A stretch of 64,000 bases of DNA, taken from positions 992,001-1,056,000 of the forward strand of contig NZ_CP017715.1 in the NCBI RefSeq assembly GCF_001854125.1. Direction: 5' to 3'. This stretch comes from Marinobacter salinus. Its GTDB lineage: Bacteria; Pseudomonadota; Gammaproteobacteria; Pseudomonadales; Oleiphilaceae. The notes under the pieces were generated by a model. That model saw only the letters and a program-made list of their open reading frames with translations. It was not told the DNA's origin and made no database searches. Below, in pieces: positions 1 to 9,264 of this stretch. Position 1 is the stretch's first letter. The number at the start of each line of letters is the position of its first letter. The translations under genes and the position numbers were made by a program.

Positions 1-121
1 TCGCAACAAAGTCAAACAGCAATACTCTGCAGAAAGGATGGCCAACGAATACCTGCAGCTTTTCCGGGATCTAATCGGAGAGCAAGGTAAGGAGTCTGGT
101 GAAGTAAGGGGGATTGGTTAA
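1..121 (+). CDS. C-terminal fragment of a probable glycosyltransferase
   Basis: The frame starting at base 2 is open to a TAA at 119-121 and gives about 39 residues. The segment around EYLQLFRDLIGE is amphipathic and resembles the extreme C-terminal helix of GT4 (GT-B fold) glycosyltransferases, like the end of the GT4 at 2940-4067. It is truncated by the left edge, so the catalytic region is not visible and the family call is an inference from the tail and from the EPS gene context. The stop lies 2 bases before the GTG start of the next gene, so the two are almost certainly co-transcribed. Confidence 0.5.
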   Translation, partial: RNKVKQQYSAERMANEYLQLFRDLIGEQGKESGEVRGIG

Positions 122-123
122 TC

Positions 124-2070
124 GTGTGTGGTCTCGCCGGATTCATGAGGTTAAGTGCAACCCCGAACCGGGATGCTCACCAGTCCTGGGTGAACCGAAT
201 GGGGGAATCAATCATACACCGGGGCCCCGACGCAGGGGGAAGCTACCTCGACAGCCACATAGCGCTGGCTCATCGACGCCTGAGCATTCTCGATCTCAGT
301 GATGCGGGTAACCAGCCAATGACTTCTGCTTCCGGCCGGTACGTGATTGCGTTCAATGGCGAGATATACAATTACCGTGAATTACGCGAAGAGCTCAGGA
401 ACGAGGGGGTGCAATTTCAGACTCAGACAGACACCGAAGTGCTGCTTGCGCTTTTTGAGCTCAGAGGGGACTGCTGCCTTGACGCTCTTAACGGAATGTT
501 CGCGTTCGCAATATGGGACAAAGAGGCCAGAGAGCTTTTTCTGGCGAGGGACCGGTTGGGCAAAAAACCACTCTATTACTATCGGGCGGGTGGTGAGTTT
601 GCCTTTGGCTCTGAAATCAAATCCCTGCGCCAGCTCCCTTTTCTCGAGACGGTACTGGATTACGAAGCGGTAAAGGATTTTTTCTTCTACCAATACATTC
701 CTGACCCGAAGACAATTTACAAAAACCTCTACAAGCTTCCTCCAGGGTACTGGCTCAGAACCGATGGTAAAAGCGTCAAACTGCACCAGTACTGGGATGT
801 TCGTTTTGATCAGGTAAACCACTCAAGCGCGAGCGACATTGAAGATGGTCTCTATAACCTTATAGACGACGCCGTTAGGCTCAGAATGGTCAGTGATGTA
901 CCGCTCGGGGCTTTCCTGAGTGGCGGAGTGGATTCCAGCGCCATTGTCGGATTGATGGCAGGACAAGCCGCCCGGCCGATAACCACCTGCTCAATCGGCT
1001 TTGGTTCTGAAGAGTTCGATGAAGTGAAGTATGCCCGTCAGGTAGCCGAACAGTTTGGCACGGACCACCACGAATTTACCGTTAAGGAAAATGTCGCCGG
1101 AAACTTTGAAAGAATCGCCCGTTTCTTTGACGAACCCTTTGCGGATCCTTCGTTTGTTCCCACCTTTTTTGTGTCTCAGCTCGCCCGTCAAGAGGTGACG
1201 GTTGCCCTGGCTGGTGATGGCGGGGACGAGAATTTTGCCGGATACAGCAAATACCGCACGGATGCGATAGAGAACTCGCTTAGAGGGCTGTTGCCGGAAT
1301 TTGTCCGGAAGGGCATCTTTCCGTCCCTAGCTAATATGGCGGGTATGATCCCCGGCTTGATGACTCGGCGAGCCCGGACATTGCTGAACACATTGGCCAT
1401 GAGCCCGGGACAGGGATTTTTTATGACCAACTGCTTTTTCAGGCCGGAAGTCTGGGAGCGCGTGGTCAGCCCCGAGCTTGCCCGGCATACACGGGATTAT
1501 GACCCTGGCAAAATTACCCGCGACTATTACCGGAATGCGCCGGCCGAAGACCACCTGTCGCGCATTCTGTATACCGATATAAAGACCTATCTGCCGGGGG
1601 ACATTCTGGTAAAAGTTGATCGCATGAGTATGGCAAACTCTCTGGAAACAAGAGCGCCGCTGTTGGATTACAGGGTTGTGGAATACGCGGCAGGCATTCC
1701 GTCTGCGCTGAAGTTAAAAGGCAAGGAAAAGAAATTCATCTTGAAGAAAGCGTTCTCGCGCCTCCTCTCGGATGACATCCTTTATCGTAAAAAGATGGGG
1801 TTTTCAGTTCCTCTGGCTGACTGGCTTCGGAAAGAGCTCTTCGACATCGCGAACCCCGCGCTTACGGATAAACAGGGTCCCTTGTCTGCCCTCTTTGATA
1901 TAAGCGAAACCAGCAGAATGTGGAGTATCCACTTGGCGGGTGACAACTATTACACTCAGGAGTTGTGGTCGCTGGTTGTGTTCGCCATTTGGCTAGGGCC
2001 GAATACTACCTCTATGGCTAATGGCAATCGAGCCTTTTCAGAAACATTGATGTCGGCAGACTTGAACTGA
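124..2070 (+). CDS. AsnB-type asparagine synthase / exosortase-associated amidotransferase
   Basis: A 648-residue class II glutamine amidotransferase fused to an asparagine-synthase (ATP-pyrophosphatase) domain. The GTG start gives MCGLAGF, placing the catalytic Cys at residue 2 once Met is removed, which fixes the start. A purine-rich AAGGGGG lies 11 bases upstream. The glutaminase domain spans about 2-200 (RGPD near 33, NGEIYNY near 78). The synthase domain carries the PP-loop SGGVDSS at 266-272. Amidotransferases of this type are regular members of exosortase-A/PEP-CTERM EPS loci, where they probably amidate a uronic acid or another carboxyl group on the polymer rather than make free asparagine. 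That role is inferred from family and context; a housekeeping AsnB is the alternative. Confidence 0.88.
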   Translation: MCGLAGFMRLSATPNRDAHQSWVNRMGESIIHRGPDAGGSYLDSHIALAHRRLSILDLSDAGNQPMTSASGRYVIAFNGEIYNYRELREELRNEGVQFQTQTDTEVLLALFELRGDCCLDALNGMFAFAIWDKEARELFLARDRLGKKPLYYYRAGGEFAFGSEIKSLRQLPFLETVLDYEAVKDFFFYQYIPDPKTIYKNLYKLPPGYWLRTDGKSVKLHQYWDVRFDQVNHSSASDIEDGLYNLIDDAVRLRMVSDVPLGAFLSGGVDSSAIVGLMAGQAARPITTCSIGFGSEEFDEVKYARQVAEQFGTDHHEFTVKENVAGNFERIARFFDEPFADPSFVPTFFVSQLARQEVTVALAGDGGDENFAGYSKYRTDAIENSLRGLLPEFVRKGIFPSLANMAGMIPGLMTRRARTLLNTLAMSPGQGFFMTNCFFRPEVWERVVSPELARHTRDYDPGKITRDYYRNAPAEDHLSRILYTDIKTYLPGDILVKVDRMSMANSLETRAPLLDYRVVEYAAGIPSALKLKGKEKKFILKKAFSRLLSDDILYRKKMGFSVPLADWLRKELFDIANPALTDKQGPLSALFDISETSRMWSIHLAGDNYYTQELWSLVVFAIWLGPNTTSMANGNRAFSETLMSADLN

Positions 2071-2086
2071 TTAGTAGAGGCGCTTG

Positions 2087-2935
2087 ATGGTAAATAATAT
2101 GGATATTATGAAGTCTGTCGCCCTCATTTGCCTTGTTATTGGGGTGACATTACTGGCAATAAACATTTATGGATTGACTCAAGATATACGGAAGCCGGGC
2201 CTTGGCGTAAACGATCAGGAGCACTTACGACTTATACCCGAAGAGGTTTGGAGCTATCAAAAATCCAAATCCGAAATTAAAAAGCTCAAGTCAGGGGGTT
2301 CCATTTCAGAGTTGGCGGAGGAGGCAAATCAGATTGTCCATAAGAGCTTGGTTCACGTTAAATGGACTTCCGTCAGTCCTACGGAATATAGGCAGCTAGT
2401 TCCAATCTGGGAAAACTATTTTTTATGGGCAGTGGGGAAATTCTCTGGGTTGCCTCAATTCGAGAGGTATCACTATGCGAACTATCTTCGGAGTATAAAA
2501 CGTGGCATTGGTATATGCGGAGATGCTTCTACGGCATTATCAACGATACTTGATAAATATAATATTGATAATCGAATAATTTCTTTCGATGGACATGTGA
2601 TTGTAGAGTATAAAAATGAGAATAGAAAGTGGGGTTTGTTGGATCCTGATTTTGGAGTTTCGTTAGATGCATCGTTAGAAATTCTGAGAAAAAAACCCGG
2701 TGCCTTTAGAAATAAGTATGAAAATGCTGGTGTTAAGGGGCAACAAGTTTCCGACTTGATTTATATATATAATAAGGATTATTCAATTTTCGAAGATACC
2801 TATCATTTTATGACTCTTCGATATATTTTTGAGGAAGCTACATATATTTTGAAATGGCTATTTCCGGGCACCCTAACCCTATTGTCTTTAATTTATCTGA
2901 GGCGAAGAATAATAAATAACAGAAAGTTGGAGTAA
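2087..2935 (+). CDS. Membrane-anchored transglutaminase-like cysteine protein
   Basis: About 282 residues. A hydrophobic segment at about 8-27 and another near the C-terminus (about 250-270) suggest two membrane anchors with the middle exposed, probably to the periplasm. The middle has the ordered triad of transglutaminase-like folds: Cys144 in GICGDAS, His170 in DGHVIVEY, Asp186 in LLDPD. It could be an amidase, peptidase or cross-linking enzyme; the substrate is unknown. ATG 2087 is preferred because GAGG sits 6 bases upstream; TTG 2084 and ATG 2099 are alternatives. The gene is clearly more AT-rich than its neighbours, which suggests separate acquisition. It lies 13 bases after the amidotransferase and 4 bases before the next GT, so it belongs to the same operon. 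Confidence 0.7.
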   Translation: MVNNMDIMKSVALICLVIGVTLLAINIYGLTQDIRKPGLGVNDQEHLRLIPEEVWSYQKSKSEIKKLKSGGSISELAEEANQIVHKSLVHVKWTSVSPTEYRQLVPIWENYFLWAVGKFSGLPQFERYHYANYLRSIKRGIGICGDASTALSTILDKYNIDNRIISFDGHVIVEYKNENRKWGLLDPDFGVSLDASLEILRKKPGAFRNKYENAGVKGQQVSDLIYIYNKDYSIFEDTYHFMTLRYIFEEATYILKWLFPGTLTLLSLIYLRRRIINNRKLE

Positions 2936-2939
2936 CCTG

Positions 2940-4067
2940 GTGACGCCTAAAAGTAAATCTTTAAGAGTGCTCCACATCACCTTTAATATGGGGATTGGCG
3001 GGACCGAACAGGTTATACGCCAACTGGTTGACAGTCTGCCCGATTCAATGTTTACCAATATTATTGTGTGTATTGATGGTGAGGTAGGAGAGCTTGGGAA
3101 ACAACTAGAGCAACTAGGAACGGAAATTATCGCTTTCAAAAGGAACCCCGGCCTGGACTTTTCTCTGGTTAAAAAGATCAGGCACCTGATAGATACAGGC
3201 TCTATCGATATTGTTCACTGCCATCAATACACTCCTTGGGTGTACGGAACATTGGCGGCAGTGGGAAAAGGAAAAACTGTGGTATTCACAGAGCATGGTC
3301 GGTTCCACCCAGATCGTTATCGGTATAAAGCTTTGTTGGCCAATCGGTTATTGGCGATGGTAACTGATAGTATCGTTGCGATATCTGAAGCCACTCGTTC
3401 TGCGCTGGCGCGTTATGAGTTTATTCCCAAACGCAGAATCGAGGTCATTTACAACGGTATAAAGCCACTCAAGGTGACACGGGAAGATAGTGAGAGAACC
3501 AAAGTCTCTTTGGGAGTCCCACTCGGAGTCCCGGTTTTAGGCACGGTAGCGCGCCTGGATCCGGTCAAAAATCAGGGAATGATGTTGGACGCGTTTGCCA
3601 GAGTGTTAGAAAGGCACCCCGAGTGTAGAATGGTTCTCGTTGGAGATGGCCCTGACCGAAAGATGCTCGAAGACAGAGCCAATATACTGAAAATAACTAA
3701 CCGCGTGATATTTACAGGGTTCAAGACTGAACCAGGCCTTTACCTATCGATCTTCGATATTTTTATTCTCTCCTCACATACCGAAGGCACTTCCATGACG
3801 CTTCTTGAAGCCATGAGCCTTGGTATTCCGTGCGTTGTGACGGATGTGGGGGGGAATCCGGAAATTGTAGAAAATGAAAAGAGTGGAATCCTGGTTCCGT
3901 CCCGGTCAGACGAGCAGCTTGCAGGAGCCTTGTGCAGGTTAATCGAGGACAGGTCTTTGCGTAGTTACCTCGGAGATGCCGGGTTAAGGAGGTTTGAAGA
4001 AGGTTTTTCGGCTGCGGCAATGACGGACAAATACCAAAGCCTGTATCTCCAGTTATTGGAGCGTTGA
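2940..4067 (+). CDS. GT4-family glycosyltransferase, EPS/PEP-CTERM type
   Basis: 375 residues, GT-B fold. The N-terminal acceptor domain begins with LRVLHITFNMGIGGTEQ, in which the GG loop is typical of GT4 enzymes. The C-terminal nucleotide-sugar domain has GTVARLDPVKNQ near 201, VGDGP near 234 and the retaining E-x7-E motif at Glu282 and Glu290 (EGTSMTLLE). It should transfer a sugar from an NDP-sugar to a lipid-linked intermediate on the cytoplasmic face. The start is GTG with GGAG about 9 bases upstream. The ORF starts 4 bases after the previous stop and ends 7 bases before the flippase. It resembles the sugar transferases found in exosortase-associated EPS loci; donor and acceptor cannot be read from the sequence. 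Confidence 0.9.
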   Translation: MTPKSKSLRVLHITFNMGIGGTEQVIRQLVDSLPDSMFTNIIVCIDGEVGELGKQLEQLGTEIIAFKRNPGLDFSLVKKIRHLIDTGSIDIVHCHQYTPWVYGTLAAVGKGKTVVFTEHGRFHPDRYRYKALLANRLLAMVTDSIVAISEATRSALARYEFIPKRRIEVIYNGIKPLKVTREDSERTKVSLGVPLGVPVLGTVARLDPVKNQGMMLDAFARVLERHPECRMVLVGDGPDRKMLEDRANILKITNRVIFTGFKTEPGLYLSIFDIFILSSHTEGTSMTLLEAMSLGIPCVVTDVGGNPEIVENEKSGILVPSRSDEQLAGALCRLIEDRSLRSYLGDAGLRRFEEGFSAAAMTDKYQSLYLQLLER

Positions 4068-4074
4068 GGTCATT

Positions 4075-5520
4075 ATGCCCAACGTCCGCCGTGCCATCAT
4101 TTTTTCCTCTTTGACGGGCTATAGTCTTCAGATTCTGGGTCTGGTCTCGACAATGGCCGTCGCCCGTCTGTTGAGTCCTGAGGAAATCGGCACATTTGCA
4201 GTGGCAAGTGCGATTGTAATGGTCATAGGCGAGTTCAGGGTACTGGGCGCAGGAGCCTATCTGGTCAGGGAAAAGGAGTTAACGGTTGAGAAAGTAAGAT
4301 CGGCTTTGGGGCTGACCATGATGATTTCGTGGGGTCTGGGTGCAGGGATATTTCTTTCTGCGCCCCTTGTTGCCAATTTTTACGAACTGGCTCCAATCGT
4401 GCCGATATTTGGCATTCTTTCAATCAGTTTCCTCTTAGCACCTTTCATCAGCCTCCCTTTTTCCATCTATGCCAGGGAGATGAATTTTGATGTTCTTTTC
4501 AAGGTTCAACTGGCTGGCGCACTAGCGAATTTGGCTGTAACAATATCGTTAATCCTGATGGGATTCAGTTTCTTCGCGCTGGCGTGGGGCTATACATTGG
4601 GAATTATTACGCAGTTTGTCATGTTTTCATTGTTTTATTCGCCCGAGTCTATGCGTTATGTTCCGCATTTCAAAAATCTGCGCGAGATTGCGAGCTTTGG
4701 TGTGTTTAACTCCACATCGAATCTTTTGCGCAAGGCCCTCACGATTGCACCGGATCTGGTCATAGGAAAACTGGGGAATACCCACCAGGTAGGTATTTTT
4801 TCTCGGGGGCTGGGGTTCATGATCTTTATATTCCAGTCGCTGGCGACTGGAGTAAGCCCCATAGCTCTTCCTTACCTTTCCGGTACCCGGCGCGAAGGGG
4901 GTGACCTCGCCTACGCTTTTTTGCGAGCAAGCGTATTGCTGGGCGGTATGGTGGTGCCCGTGCTGGCTGTTGGCAGTTTGGTCAGCCTATCTGCAATCAG
5001 AATCTTTTTCGGCGACCAATGGGATGCGGCAGCACCTATTGCGACTTGGCTTGCGCTCTGGGTTGCAATAAGGTCAGTATTTTTCTTTTCGTACGACCTG
5101 TTCCTTGCTGCCGGAATAGAGCGGGAGATGGTCGTTAGAGATGCGGTGGTATTGGGGTCCGCTATAGTCTGCATCCTCATAAGTTTCCCCTATGGCCTCG
5201 AACGAGTGGCACAGGCGCTCATCATTTCAGGCCTGGTTGAGGCCGTTGTGACGACATGGATGCTGAAAAAATACATTCATCTGTCTGTAGGGCGGCTGGT
5301 GAAGGCATGGCTACCTAATATCTTTATTGCGTCTGGCTGCACACTTGCGACTGTCTTTATCAAAGATTTCTTGAATTTCGATGAGCAACCTGCGCTGGTC
5401 AGCATTTTGTATATGGCGCTGTTCATGCCGCCGATCTGGTTGATCTTGCTGGCAGTTTTCAGACACCCGCTCTTGCCGGAACTCCGGAAGATAATTCCGA
5501 TTATGAGGCCCGGGCGATGA
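4075..5520 (+). CDS. Wzx-like polysaccharide flippase (copy 1 of a tandem pair)
   Basis: 481 residues with many hydrophobic segments and no extended soluble domain, as in the polysaccharide-transporter (PST/MOP) family. It should flip undecaprenyl-diphosphate-linked repeat units across the inner membrane. The N-terminus (RLLSPEEIGTFAVASAIV) is characteristic of Wzx/MATE-like exporters. It aligns almost without gaps to the next gene, also 481 residues, at roughly half identity by eye, so the two are tandem duplicates. It starts 7 bases after the GT4 stop. A third, more distant flippase of 487 residues lies on the other arm at 20794-22257. Confidence 0.9.
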   Translation: MPNVRRAIIFSSLTGYSLQILGLVSTMAVARLLSPEEIGTFAVASAIVMVIGEFRVLGAGAYLVREKELTVEKVRSALGLTMMISWGLGAGIFLSAPLVANFYELAPIVPIFGILSISFLLAPFISLPFSIYAREMNFDVLFKVQLAGALANLAVTISLILMGFSFFALAWGYTLGIITQFVMFSLFYSPESMRYVPHFKNLREIASFGVFNSTSNLLRKALTIAPDLVIGKLGNTHQVGIFSRGLGFMIFIFQSLATGVSPIALPYLSGTRREGGDLAYAFLRASVLLGGMVVPVLAVGSLVSLSAIRIFFGDQWDAAAPIATWLALWVAIRSVFFFSYDLFLAAGIEREMVVRDAVVLGSAIVCILISFPYGLERVAQALIISGLVEAVVTTWMLKKYIHLSVGRLVKAWLPNIFIASGCTLATVFIKDFLNFDEQPALVSILYMALFMPPIWLILLAVFRHPLLPELRKIIPIMRPGR

Positions 5521-5624
5521 GTTCCTTGCCCCTTATTTTGAAGACACCTCGGTATAGTGGGAAAAGGCTTAGCGGTTCTAGGGCGATATCCCTCCCCACA
5601 ATCATGGAAAGAGCAGCGTAAGCC

Positions 5625-7070
5625 ATGTCCAGGGTTAGAAAAGCTCTCCTTCATTCGTCTTTGTCTCAATATGGTGCGCGACTGATCGGTCTTGCGACGA
5701 CCATGATCGTAGCCCGGCTGCTGACGCCCGAAGAGATCGGCGTATTTGCCATAGCGAGCGCAATCGTAACGGTTCTTAGCGAGTTCAAATTATTAGGTGC
5801 TGCCGATTACCTGATCAGGGAAAAGGAGCTGAGTGAACAGAAAATTCGGCAAGCGCTGGGACTAACCGTACTTATTTCATGGGGGCTGGGAATTACAGTT
5901 GCCTTCTCTGGTGTTACCGTCGCTGGCTTCTACAATGTAGAAGCGATAGAGACCTTGTTCTATATCCTTTCTATTAACTTTTTCCTGGCGCCATTCATTA
6001 GCATTCCGATCGCGTTGGTAAATCGGGAATTTAATTTCCGCCTCGTGTTGCTGGTCAATTTTGCCGGATCTGTTGCTTCGCTTGTCTCTACTATTGTTTT
6101 GATAAAAATGGGATTCGGATACTACGCGTTGGCCTGGGCTCTTGCCGTCAAAACGCTGATTGAACTTTTGGTGGTGCTATTTAGCTCTGAATCATCGCTT
6201 TATTGGAAGCCGAGCTTCTCTAATGTAAAGGAAATTGCCATATTTGGTTTTTACAATTCAGGGTCGAACCTCCTCAAGCGCGGAGTGAAGATTATCCCGG
6301 ATTTAGTGATTGGCAAAATGGGGACACCGGCCCAGGTAGGGCTCTTTTCCAGGGGGTTGGGCTTTGTGGATTTCATTGCAGGAACACTGTTTATGGGGGT
6401 GTCGCCCGTGGTGTTGCCCTATCTTTCTGAAGTTAAAAGGGAGCAGGGGAACATACTGGATGCCTACACTCGAGCTGTCCTGATGCTTAGTGCTGTAATC
6501 TGGCCAGTATTGACTGTGGCGGCAATTGCAAGCCTTCCCACGATTCGTATTTTTTTCGGCCCCCAGTGGGATGCAGCTGCTCCTGTAGCATCCTTTATGG
6601 CACTCTGGTTGATTCTCAGAACCACGCATAACTTTTCAAATAACCTGCTAGTAGCTGTAGACAGAGAGCGGCTTATGCTCTTTAAGGAACTCATCATTTT
6701 GGTCGCCGCTGTTGCCCTGGTTATCATCAGCTTTCCACTCGGTTTGAATGCCGTGGCAGGATCTTTCCTGGTACTCGGTGTCATTGAAATTGGGCTGGTT
6801 AGCTGGATATTGCGAAACGCGCTGGGGCTAAAAGTCATGAAGTTTTTCGGGGCGTTGTTGCCAAACGTTATTATTTCGATTGTTTGTGGCTTGGCAACCT
6901 GGGCAATATCATTCGTCGTGCCGTTTTCGGCGGATAATGCATGGAAGCCTGTTGGCGCTATAGCGCTTTGCCTGCCCATTATATGGCTTACCTCACTCTT
7001 TTTGCTGCGCCACCCTTTGGCAACTGAGCTGGGTTTCCTTTTTCGGCGGACCATCGCTCGCAGTTCTTGA
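5625..7070 (+). CDS. Wzx-like polysaccharide flippase (copy 2 of a tandem pair)
   Basis: 481 residues, polytopic, same family as the preceding gene. Shared blocks include ARLLTPEEIGVFAIASAIV, REKELSEQKIRQALGLT, PDLVIGK, SRGLGF and RIFFGPQWDAAAP, in the same order and at the same spacing as in copy 1. A 104-base spacer separates the copies, longer than other gaps in this operon; no promoter or terminator was recognised in it. Two diverged copies may handle two different lipid-linked glycans or a branched and an unbranched unit; this is inference. A 6-bp hairpin (GCTTTT/AAAAGC) lies just after the stop, near 7077-7091, and is too weak to call a terminator. Confidence 0.9.
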   Translation: MSRVRKALLHSSLSQYGARLIGLATTMIVARLLTPEEIGVFAIASAIVTVLSEFKLLGAADYLIREKELSEQKIRQALGLTVLISWGLGITVAFSGVTVAGFYNVEAIETLFYILSINFFLAPFISIPIALVNREFNFRLVLLVNFAGSVASLVSTIVLIKMGFGYYALAWALAVKTLIELLVVLFSSESSLYWKPSFSNVKEIAIFGFYNSGSNLLKRGVKIIPDLVIGKMGTPAQVGLFSRGLGFVDFIAGTLFMGVSPVVLPYLSEVKREQGNILDAYTRAVLMLSAVIWPVLTVAAIASLPTIRIFFGPQWDAAAPVASFMALWLILRTTHNFSNNLLVAVDRERLMLFKELIILVAAVALVIISFPLGLNAVAGSFLVLGVIEIGLVSWILRNALGLKVMKFFGALLPNVIISIVCGLATWAISFVVPFSADNAWKPVGAIALCLPIIWLTSLFLLRHPLATELGFLFRRTIARSS

Positions 7071-7116
7071 AATCAGCTTTTGCGAAAAGCAGGACATAGA
7101 CAGGTCAGGGAGAGAT

Positions 7117-8250
7117 ATGAGAAAAACTCTGTTGATTACGGAAATTTTCCCACCTACTCATGGTGGTAGCGGGCGTTGGTTCTGGGAGATATACAGACGC
7201 TTCCCTTTCGGTACCGTTCAGGTTCTCACGGATGAAAATCCGGACAGCGAATCCGCCGACGCTGAGTTTCCCCACAGAGTTTTCCGGGATTCGCTAAGCT
7301 CTCCCGTCTGGGGAATCGCATCCTTAAAGGGCTTAGTCTTTTATTGGAAACTGTGGAGAAGAGTGGACCAGATCTCCCGCTCCCATTCCATCCAACAAGT
7401 CCACTGTGGGCGGTTAATGCCTGAAGGCTTGGTAGCACTGCTTAACAAAATGCGCCGTAGCATTCCTTATACATGCTACGTGCATGGTGAAGACGTTGAA
7501 ATTGCCAGGACTAGCCGGGAGATTTCTATCCTTACCCGGTGGGTGATGCGTCATGCTGAGAAAATCATCGCAAATAGTGAAAATACCGCAAATATTCTGC
7601 GCTCATGGTGGGGGATAGAAGACCAGTTGGTTGTCATGACTCCTGGCGTGGACGTAGATAGATTCAGGCCAGCGAGCCAGAATCGCCCCAGCAGGTGGCC
7701 GGGTAAACGAGTTGTCCTCACAGTTGGTCGTCTCCAGAAGAGAAAAGGTCACGATATGATGATCCGTGCATTGCCATTGATCCGAAATCAAATTCCGGAT
7801 GCGCATTATTGTATCGTGGGGGGAGGCGAGGAGGAGTCAGCACTCCGCTCATTGGCGTCATCGCTGAAAGTGCGCGATTTGGTTGAGTTTGCTGGGGAAC
7901 TCAATGACCAGGATATGCTCGAATGTTACCAGCAGTGTGATTTGTTCGCACTTCCCAACCGTCGGGTCAATAATGATGATGAAGGTTTCGGTATGGTGCT
8001 CCTGGAAGCACAAAGTTGTGGTCGCCCAGTGTTAGCCGGTGACGCCGGAGGCACACGAGAGACTTTAATTCAGGGCGACACAGGAGTAATTGTTGACTGT
8101 ACAGAACCAGAGCCGCTGGCCAACAAAGTCAATGAACTACTAGGTGACCCTTCACAACTCGATAAGATGGGCCAAGCCGGTCGTGTTCACATGGAAAAAA
8201 ACTTTAGTTGGGATGAACTTGCTGTTCGCGCGATCGAGCGACTTGGGTGA
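7117..8250 (+). CDS. GT4-family glycosyltransferase
   Basis: 377 residues, GT-B fold. The N-terminus KTLLITEIFPPTHGGSGRW has the glycine-rich acceptor-side loop. The C-terminal half has LTVGRLQKRKGHD near 201-213, VGGGEEE near 234-240 and the E-x7-E pair Glu289/Glu297 (EGFGMVLLE). A retaining transferase acting on a lipid-linked EPS intermediate in the cytoplasm is expected; the sugar is unknown. ATG 7117 is preceded by GGGAGAGAT, a good ribosome site. It follows the second flippase by 46 bases and precedes the GT2 by 72 bases, on the same strand, so co-transcription is likely. Confidence 0.9.
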   Translation: MRKTLLITEIFPPTHGGSGRWFWEIYRRFPFGTVQVLTDENPDSESADAEFPHRVFRDSLSSPVWGIASLKGLVFYWKLWRRVDQISRSHSIQQVHCGRLMPEGLVALLNKMRRSIPYTCYVHGEDVEIARTSREISILTRWVMRHAEKIIANSENTANILRSWWGIEDQLVVMTPGVDVDRFRPASQNRPSRWPGKRVVLTVGRLQKRKGHDMMIRALPLIRNQIPDAHYCIVGGGEEESALRSLASSLKVRDLVEFAGELNDQDMLECYQQCDLFALPNRRVNNDDEGFGMVLLEAQSCGRPVLAGDAGGTRETLIQGDTGVIVDCTEPEPLANKVNELLGDPSQLDKMGQAGRVHMEKNFSWDELAVRAIERLG

Positions 8251-8322
8251 GTCGTAGAAGGGGGTAGCTTCAAGGAAAATAATAAAGGCCAAATAGCACA
8301 AGTGATATAGAGGGAGCCAACT

Positions 8323-9264
8323 TTGAAGGAATCAATATCGGTGGCAATTCCGGTCTATAATCGGGCGGCCTGGATTAGCAAGACACTGGATCACATTTTT
8401 GAGCAGAGCATACCTGTGGATGAGGTCGTTCTCTGTGATGACGGATCTACCGATAATCTCGAACAGGCACTTGAGCCCTACAGGAGTAGGGTCAAGCTGA
8501 TTCAAATCGAAAATAGCGGCCCCGCCATTGCACGTAAGACAGCAATCGAAAACAGTCAGGGTGACTGGATTGCCTTGTGTGACAGTGACGATTTTTGGCG
8601 CCCCGACCATATTGAAAGTTTTCTCAGTGCTAAAGCTAAGTTCCCCGAGAGCAATCTTTACTTCGCTAACTTTATAACGACTGACGAGCCGGACCATACC
8701 AAGTTCGAGTTTGCTCCAGAAGGTTGGTTTGAGCAGCTTACCGGTGAGTTATGGCGGGAATCAAAGCATTTCTACCGCTGCGAGCAACCTTTCCTGAGGG
8801 CTTTGTTGGAGTTTCAGGCATGCTTTCAATCGTGTCTCCTATTCAAGCGCGAGCTTTATCAGGCAACCGGTGGTATATGCAAGCACGTCTCCCGCTGGCC
8901 ATCTGAAGACTTCCATTTGACCGCGAGGATGGCAGCGATCTCTGATGGGGTGATTTGCACCAAGCAAACTGTCCTGATTAACAAACATGGCGAAAACTTT
9001 TCTGCGGAATATGTAAAGAATCTGGAAGGGGAGGTGAGCATTTTGCTGGATCTTCTTGATCAGGGGCTGTTGCCGGAGACCTTGCTGGAAATGGTAGAAC
9101 AGCAAAAAGACCAGTTCACTAAAAGGTTATTCCGATCCTATTACTGGACATCTCAGTTTACTAAAGCGGTTGAGTTGGCACGAGGTATTCCGGGTCACTC
9201 TTTTAGCCTTCGGGATCGGGCACGCTTGGCAATTGCTTTTGTTCGTGGAAGGTTGAGCTTATGA
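8323..9264 (+). CDS. GT2-family glycosyltransferase
   Basis: 313 residues, GT-A fold. SVAIPVYNRA at 6-15 opens the nucleotide-binding domain. CDDGSTD near 38 and the metal-binding DSDDFW at 87-92 are the expected GT2 motifs. No membrane segment is evident, so it is a soluble or peripheral inverting transferase. The start is TTG at 8323, supported by AGGGAG 6 bases upstream; no ATG fits as well. Its end overlaps the next gene by 4 bases (ATGA). Donor and linkage are unknown. Confidence 0.88.
   Translation: MKESISVAIPVYNRAAWISKTLDHIFEQSIPVDEVVLCDDGSTDNLEQALEPYRSRVKLIQIENSGPAIARKTAIENSQGDWIALCDSDDFWRPDHIESFLSAKAKFPESNLYFANFITTDEPDHTKFEFAPEGWFEQLTGELWRESKHFYRCEQPFLRALLEFQACFQSCLLFKRELYQATGGICKHVSRWPSEDFHLTARMAAISDGVICTKQTVLINKHGENFSAEYVKNLEGEVSILLDLLDQGLLPETLLEMVEQQKDQFTKRLFRSYYWTSQFTKAVELARGIPGHSFSLRDRARLAIAFVRGRLSL

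Noticed and set aside
7077..7091. GCTTTT/AAAAGC hairpin as terminator of the second flippase
   Set aside because: Only 6 weak pairs, loop of three and no U-tract; the next gene continues on the same strand.
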